From positions 1 through 8,415 of the forward strand of contig JAVKSL010000109.1 of assembly GCA_039583695.1 (NCBI GenBank): 8,415 bases of DNA. Direction: 5' to 3'. Shown here piece after piece: positions 5,711-8,415 of the stretch. A program made the translations under genes and the position numbers. The number at the start of each line of letters is the position of its first letter. The first letter of the stretch is position 1. Origin of the DNA: JAVKSL01 sp039583695. GTDB lineage: Bacteria > Actinomycetota > Acidimicrobiia > Acidimicrobiales > JAJPHD01. The notes beneath the pieces are model-generated. The model saw nothing but the letters and a program-made list of their open reading frames with translations, was not told the origin of the DNA and made no database searches.

Positions 5711-8297
5711 CGGCCTCGCCCCCCGTGTTACAGGTGACCGTCGGAGCTGTAGGGCCCAGTGCCGCCCTGGAGCGCCTCAGGGGCGCCCTCGACCTGCCGG
5801 CCTTGGTGGCCGCGGGGTGGGATCCCGCCACCGAGGTGTGGACCCCCGACCCCACCCATCGCCTGGCCGGCTACGCCATCTGCTCGGTGGAGGGCTGTGC
5901 AAACGAGGCCCGGCGCTCCGAGGGCCTGTGCAGCTGGTGTGCCGAGCGCCGCAAGGCGCAGGGCGCCCTCGACCTGGATGCCTTCTGCGCCAGAGGATTG
6001 CCGCCGCGGCGCCGCTCTGGCGAGAGCTTGTGCCTGGTCTGTCGGGTCCCCGGCGCCACCCGGCCCGCCGCGGCGCGGGGGCTGTGCCTGAGCTGCAACC
6101 ACCTGCGAACAATCCGGGGCCAGAGCGTGGAGGCCTACCTCTGTGGGGACGCCTCGTTCACCGCCGCCGTGGCACGCCCGAGCATCGGGACCTGCGCGGT
6201 CATCTCCTGCGGGCGCCTGGCCGCCCACGCCGGCAACGGGCTGTGCGCAGCGCATGACACGGCCTGGCGGGCAGAGGGCAGGACGGACCTGGACTCATAC
6301 TGCCGCCGGGCCAGCCCCAGGCGGGGCGAGCGCCGGGGACGCGTCGTGCTGCGCGGTCTGCCCGAGCAGGTGATCGTCGAAATGCTCCACGCCATCGGGT
6401 GCTGCTTGGCCGAGGGCCGCCACGCCACCCTCGTGGAGCTGCGCGGTGCGGTCGATTATTGCCGCCGGCTCGGCGCCGGGTGCCTGGGCGACATCGACGT
6501 CACCGGGCAGCTCGGCCCGACCGCCAGCTTCTTGCGCTTCGCCGCCGACCGGGTCGCTCTGGCGTCGTCGAGACCGGAAACGGAGCAGGCCAAGGACGTG
6601 TGGGACCTGAGGGTGTGGGGCCAAGGCGGCCACCTGTCGTTCATCGGAGAAGAGGGCCTGCACCGCCACGTCGGTGATCGGGTCCGCCCGATCAGCCAGG
6701 CATGGCTGAAGGCGGCGGCCAAGGCTTGGGCGGCCGAGGCGTTGGTGTCCAAGACCGGCTCCACCGTGGCCGCCAGCGTGTCGTGCGTGGGGTTGTTCTC
6801 CGAGCATCTCAACACCCGCCCCGACCGCGGCGAAGATCCCACGGTCCTCGGGCGCGCGGACGTCGAGGGGTTCCTGGGCCGGCTGGCCCGCCTCGAGGCG
6901 GCCGGGAACCTGTCGCGGGCCAGCGCACCCGGGTGGTGGACTCATTGGCCCAGTTCTTCCGGGACTGCAGGGCGCTCGGCCTCACCCATCCCGGCGCTGC
7001 CATGGCCGGCCTGGCCGACGATGTCGTGTTCCGACGCCGGGACCACCCGACCCCGGCCCGGCGCGAGGGCGACGAGGTCGGCCGGGCCCTGCCCGAGGCG
7101 GTGATGGCCCAGCTGCTCAGCGCAGAATCTCTGGGGTTGCTGGAGGCGATGTCCGGCCCCGCCACCCGGGCGGCGGTGGAGCTCCAGGCCGGGGTCGGCC
7201 GGCGCACCGCCGAGCTGTGCGGCCTGGCCTTCTGTTGCTTGGACTACGACCAGCGGGCCGGAACTGACGGCGAGGTCCGCCGCAACCCGGTGCTGGTCCA
7301 TGACATGCCCAAGGTCGCCAAGGTGGGATGCCGGCTCCCCATCCACGACCGAGAGGCGACCATCATCGTCGCCCAGCAGGCCAGGGTGCGCGCCGCGTTC
7401 CCCGACACCCCCGCCGGCCGTCTGGTGCTGTTCCCCCGCATCATGAAGAACCCTGATGGCACCAGGCCGATCCCCACCGGCTGGCTGCAGCGGGCCGTGC
7501 GTGACTGGGCCGACGCCCTGCCCTGCCTCGACAGGCCCGAGCATGACACCAGGGGGCGGCCGGTCCCCTTCCCCCGGGAGGCGGTGTTCCCCTACGCCTT
7601 CAGGCACTGTTTTGCCCAACGCCACGCTGATGCCGGCACGCCCGTGGACACGTTGAAAGAACTTCTCGGGCACGACACGGTGCGGACAACACTCGGCTAT
7701 TACCGGGTGACAGCACGGCGGAAACGGGAAGCCCAGGACCGCCTCGGGCCCCTCCAGATGGACGCCGCCGGGCGAGCTGTCCGCCCAGGCCTGGCCGGTC
7801 TTTCCGGGACTGAGGCCCTGCGCGACCAGGTGGGCCAGGTGGCTGTTCCCTTCGGGATCTGCACCGAGCCGACCAACGTTGCCGCCGACGGCCGCTCCTG
7901 CCCGTTCCGGCACCGCTGCACTGGCTGTGAGTACTTCCGGACCGATCCGTCCTTCCAGCCCGAGCTGTCCTCCTACCTCGCCCAGCTACTCGCCGACCGC
8001 GAACGCCTCGCCGGAGCGTTGCCGCAACTGACCGACTGGGCCCGGCGCGACGCCGCCCCCTCCGTGGAGGAGATCGACGCCGTCCGCCGCCTAATGCGGG
8101 CCAACGACGAAGCGTTGGCCGCCCTCGACGACGACGACCGTGCCGCCGTCGAGGCGGCCATCTCCACCATGCGCAAGCAGCGCGCCACGCTTGGCACCGC
8201 CTTCCCCGTCGAGCTACGCGGGATCGTCGCCCAACCTACCCCGGCACTGTTCCCCAGCATCGAGGCCGCCGCCCAAGCCGCCCAAGCTCATGGCTGA
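5707..8297 (+). pseudogene. Large zinc-finger tyrosine recombinase (TnpB-like), frame-shifted
   Basis: The start is the GTG in GTGA at 5707; an apparently longer frame back to 5377 is antiparallel noise over the previous gene. The N-terminus has three zinc-knuckle repeats: Cys 59/64/75/78, Cys 109/112/127/130, and Cys 163/168/180 with His 183, each ending in G-L-C-x-x-C/H. A core-binding region follows (QAWLKAAAKAWAAEALVSKT). Near 6922-6926 the reading moves back one frame: NLSRA continues as RTRVVDSLAQFFRDCRALGL if one C is restored (AGC-CGC). The catalytic domain then has GRRTAELCGL (Arg 500), Lys 536 or 539, Y-A-F-R-H (Arg 633; Tyr replaces the usual first His), LLGHD (His 656) and GYYRV (Tyr 665). 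A Cys cluster C719-x12-C732-x5-C738-x2-C741 and a charged helical tail close the protein, about 863 residues. Apart from the frame change it looks complete. Confidence 0.82.
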
Positions 8298-8385
8298 GCC
8301 CGCCAGCCGCCTAGTCGAGCTGCGCCAGCTCGACTCGCAGAATGTAGCCAAGATACACTGGACTATGTACCTGAAGCTGTGGTAG
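8290..8385 (+). CDS. 31-residue ORF overlapping the TnpB-like gene, possible truncated tnpC
   Basis: An ATG at 8290 overlaps the preceding gene's end (ATGGCTGA, 8 nt). It opens with MAEPASRLVELRQLDSQ, an amphipathic charged helix, and runs into NVAKIHWTMYLKLW before TAG. The overlap and the position suggest the small third gene of a Tn554-like module, but I do not recognise the sequence. Base composition becomes less GC-rich from about 8338, so the second half may come from different DNA and the ORF may be a truncated gene. It could equally be non-coding. Confidence 0.3.
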   Translation: MAEPASRLVELRQLDSQNVAKIHWTMYLKLW

Positions 8386-8393
8386 TATCTAGG
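8348..8393. repeat. Imperfect inverted repeat at the low-GC junction
   Basis: CCAAGATAC (8348-8356) and GTATCTAGG (8385-8393) are inverse at 8 of 9 positions, 28 bp apart. They bracket the putative promoter of the gene starting at 8395 and could be an operator, or part of an element end. Confidence 0.35.
8359..8388 (+). promoter_or_regulatory. Possible promoter for the gene at 8395
   Basis: TGGACT (8359-8364) and TAGTAT (8383-8388), each four of six matches to consensus, are 18 bp apart. The -10 box ends 6 nt before an ATG, as in leaderless actinobacterial genes. Confidence 0.3.
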
Positions 8394-8394
8394 C

Positions 8395-8415
8395 ATGACC
8401 AGGCAGGCAGGTGCT
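8395..8415 (+). CDS. Start of a further gene (first 7 codons)
   Basis: ATG at 8395 is followed by six open codons (MTRQAGA) to the window edge. No ribosome site precedes it, but a -10-like box ends 6 nt upstream, suggesting a leaderless transcript. Too short to identify. Confidence 0.3.

Larger units (their letters stand above)
4568..8297 (+). mobile_element. Tn554-like recombinase module (tnpA-tnpB type)
   Basis: Two tyrosine recombinases in tandem, the smaller first (380 codons) and the larger second (about 863 codons), overlapping by GTGA, reproduce the tnpA-tnpB order of Tn554-type elements, which move without terminal inverted repeats. The third gene, tnpC, would be expected next; only a 31-codon ORF is found. 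The span given is that of the two genes; true element ends were not identified. Confidence 0.5.

Noticed and set aside
6942..7913. Open frame of 323 codons on the minus strand
   Set aside because: It lies opposite the catalytic domain of the TnpB-like recombinase; composition is that of an antisense shadow.
1..8415. CRISPR array, tRNA, rRNA or replication origin
   Set aside because: No regularly spaced palindromic repeats, cloverleaf or rRNA sequence was seen; the 19-bp repeats at 2926-2959 are too few and lack a Rep gene.

Overview
The window is high-GC DNA with GTG starts and repeated 4-nt GTGA stop/start overlaps, which fits an actinomycete-type genome (Actinomycetota). No rRNA, tRNA or housekeeping gene is present, so the lineage cannot be fixed further. 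It is an accessory region built from the remains of several mobile elements beside a toxin-antitoxin pair.

Layout. (1) 1-702, minus strand: a compact operon hicA - hicB - start of a superfamily-1 (UvrD/Rep-like) helicase that leaves the window at base 1. A perfect 15-bp palindrome lies just upstream (718-732). (2) About 972-2646: an IS1380-family insertion sequence with imperfect terminal inverted repeats, an internal extended -10 promoter, an inverted repeat that includes the transposase start codon, and a DDE transposase split by a -1 frame change. (3) 2762-3012: an array of TGGGCGCTGWTCTCA direct repeats with no gene, resembling the multiple terminal repeats of an IS21-like element or a regulator/iteron array. 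(4) 3242-4478: an excisionase-like gene coupled by GTGA to a tyrosine integrase with a frame change, no Arg in the first catalytic position, no catalytic tyrosine and a short C-terminus. (5) 4568-8297: two overlapping tyrosine recombinases arranged like tnpA-tnpB of Tn554-type elements. The first is interrupted by an in-frame amber codon; the second, with three N-terminal zinc-knuckle repeats and a C-terminal Cys cluster, carries a -1 frame change. A 31-codon ORF overlaps its end where tnpC would be expected. (6) 8338-8415: an abrupt lower-GC stretch with a possible promoter and the first codons of a next gene.

All four large mobile-element genes are broken: three by what looks like one missing G or C, one by a TAG stop. 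Either this is a decaying landing zone for mobile DNA or the assembly carries base-level errors. The catalytic losses in the integrase argue that at least part of the decay is real. No CRISPR array and no complete novel defence system is visible. The most original signals are the fold-back repeat at the IS1380 start codon, the C_CCG_GGA heptamer exactly at the transposase frame change, the 19-bp repeat array, and the hicAB-helicase operon.
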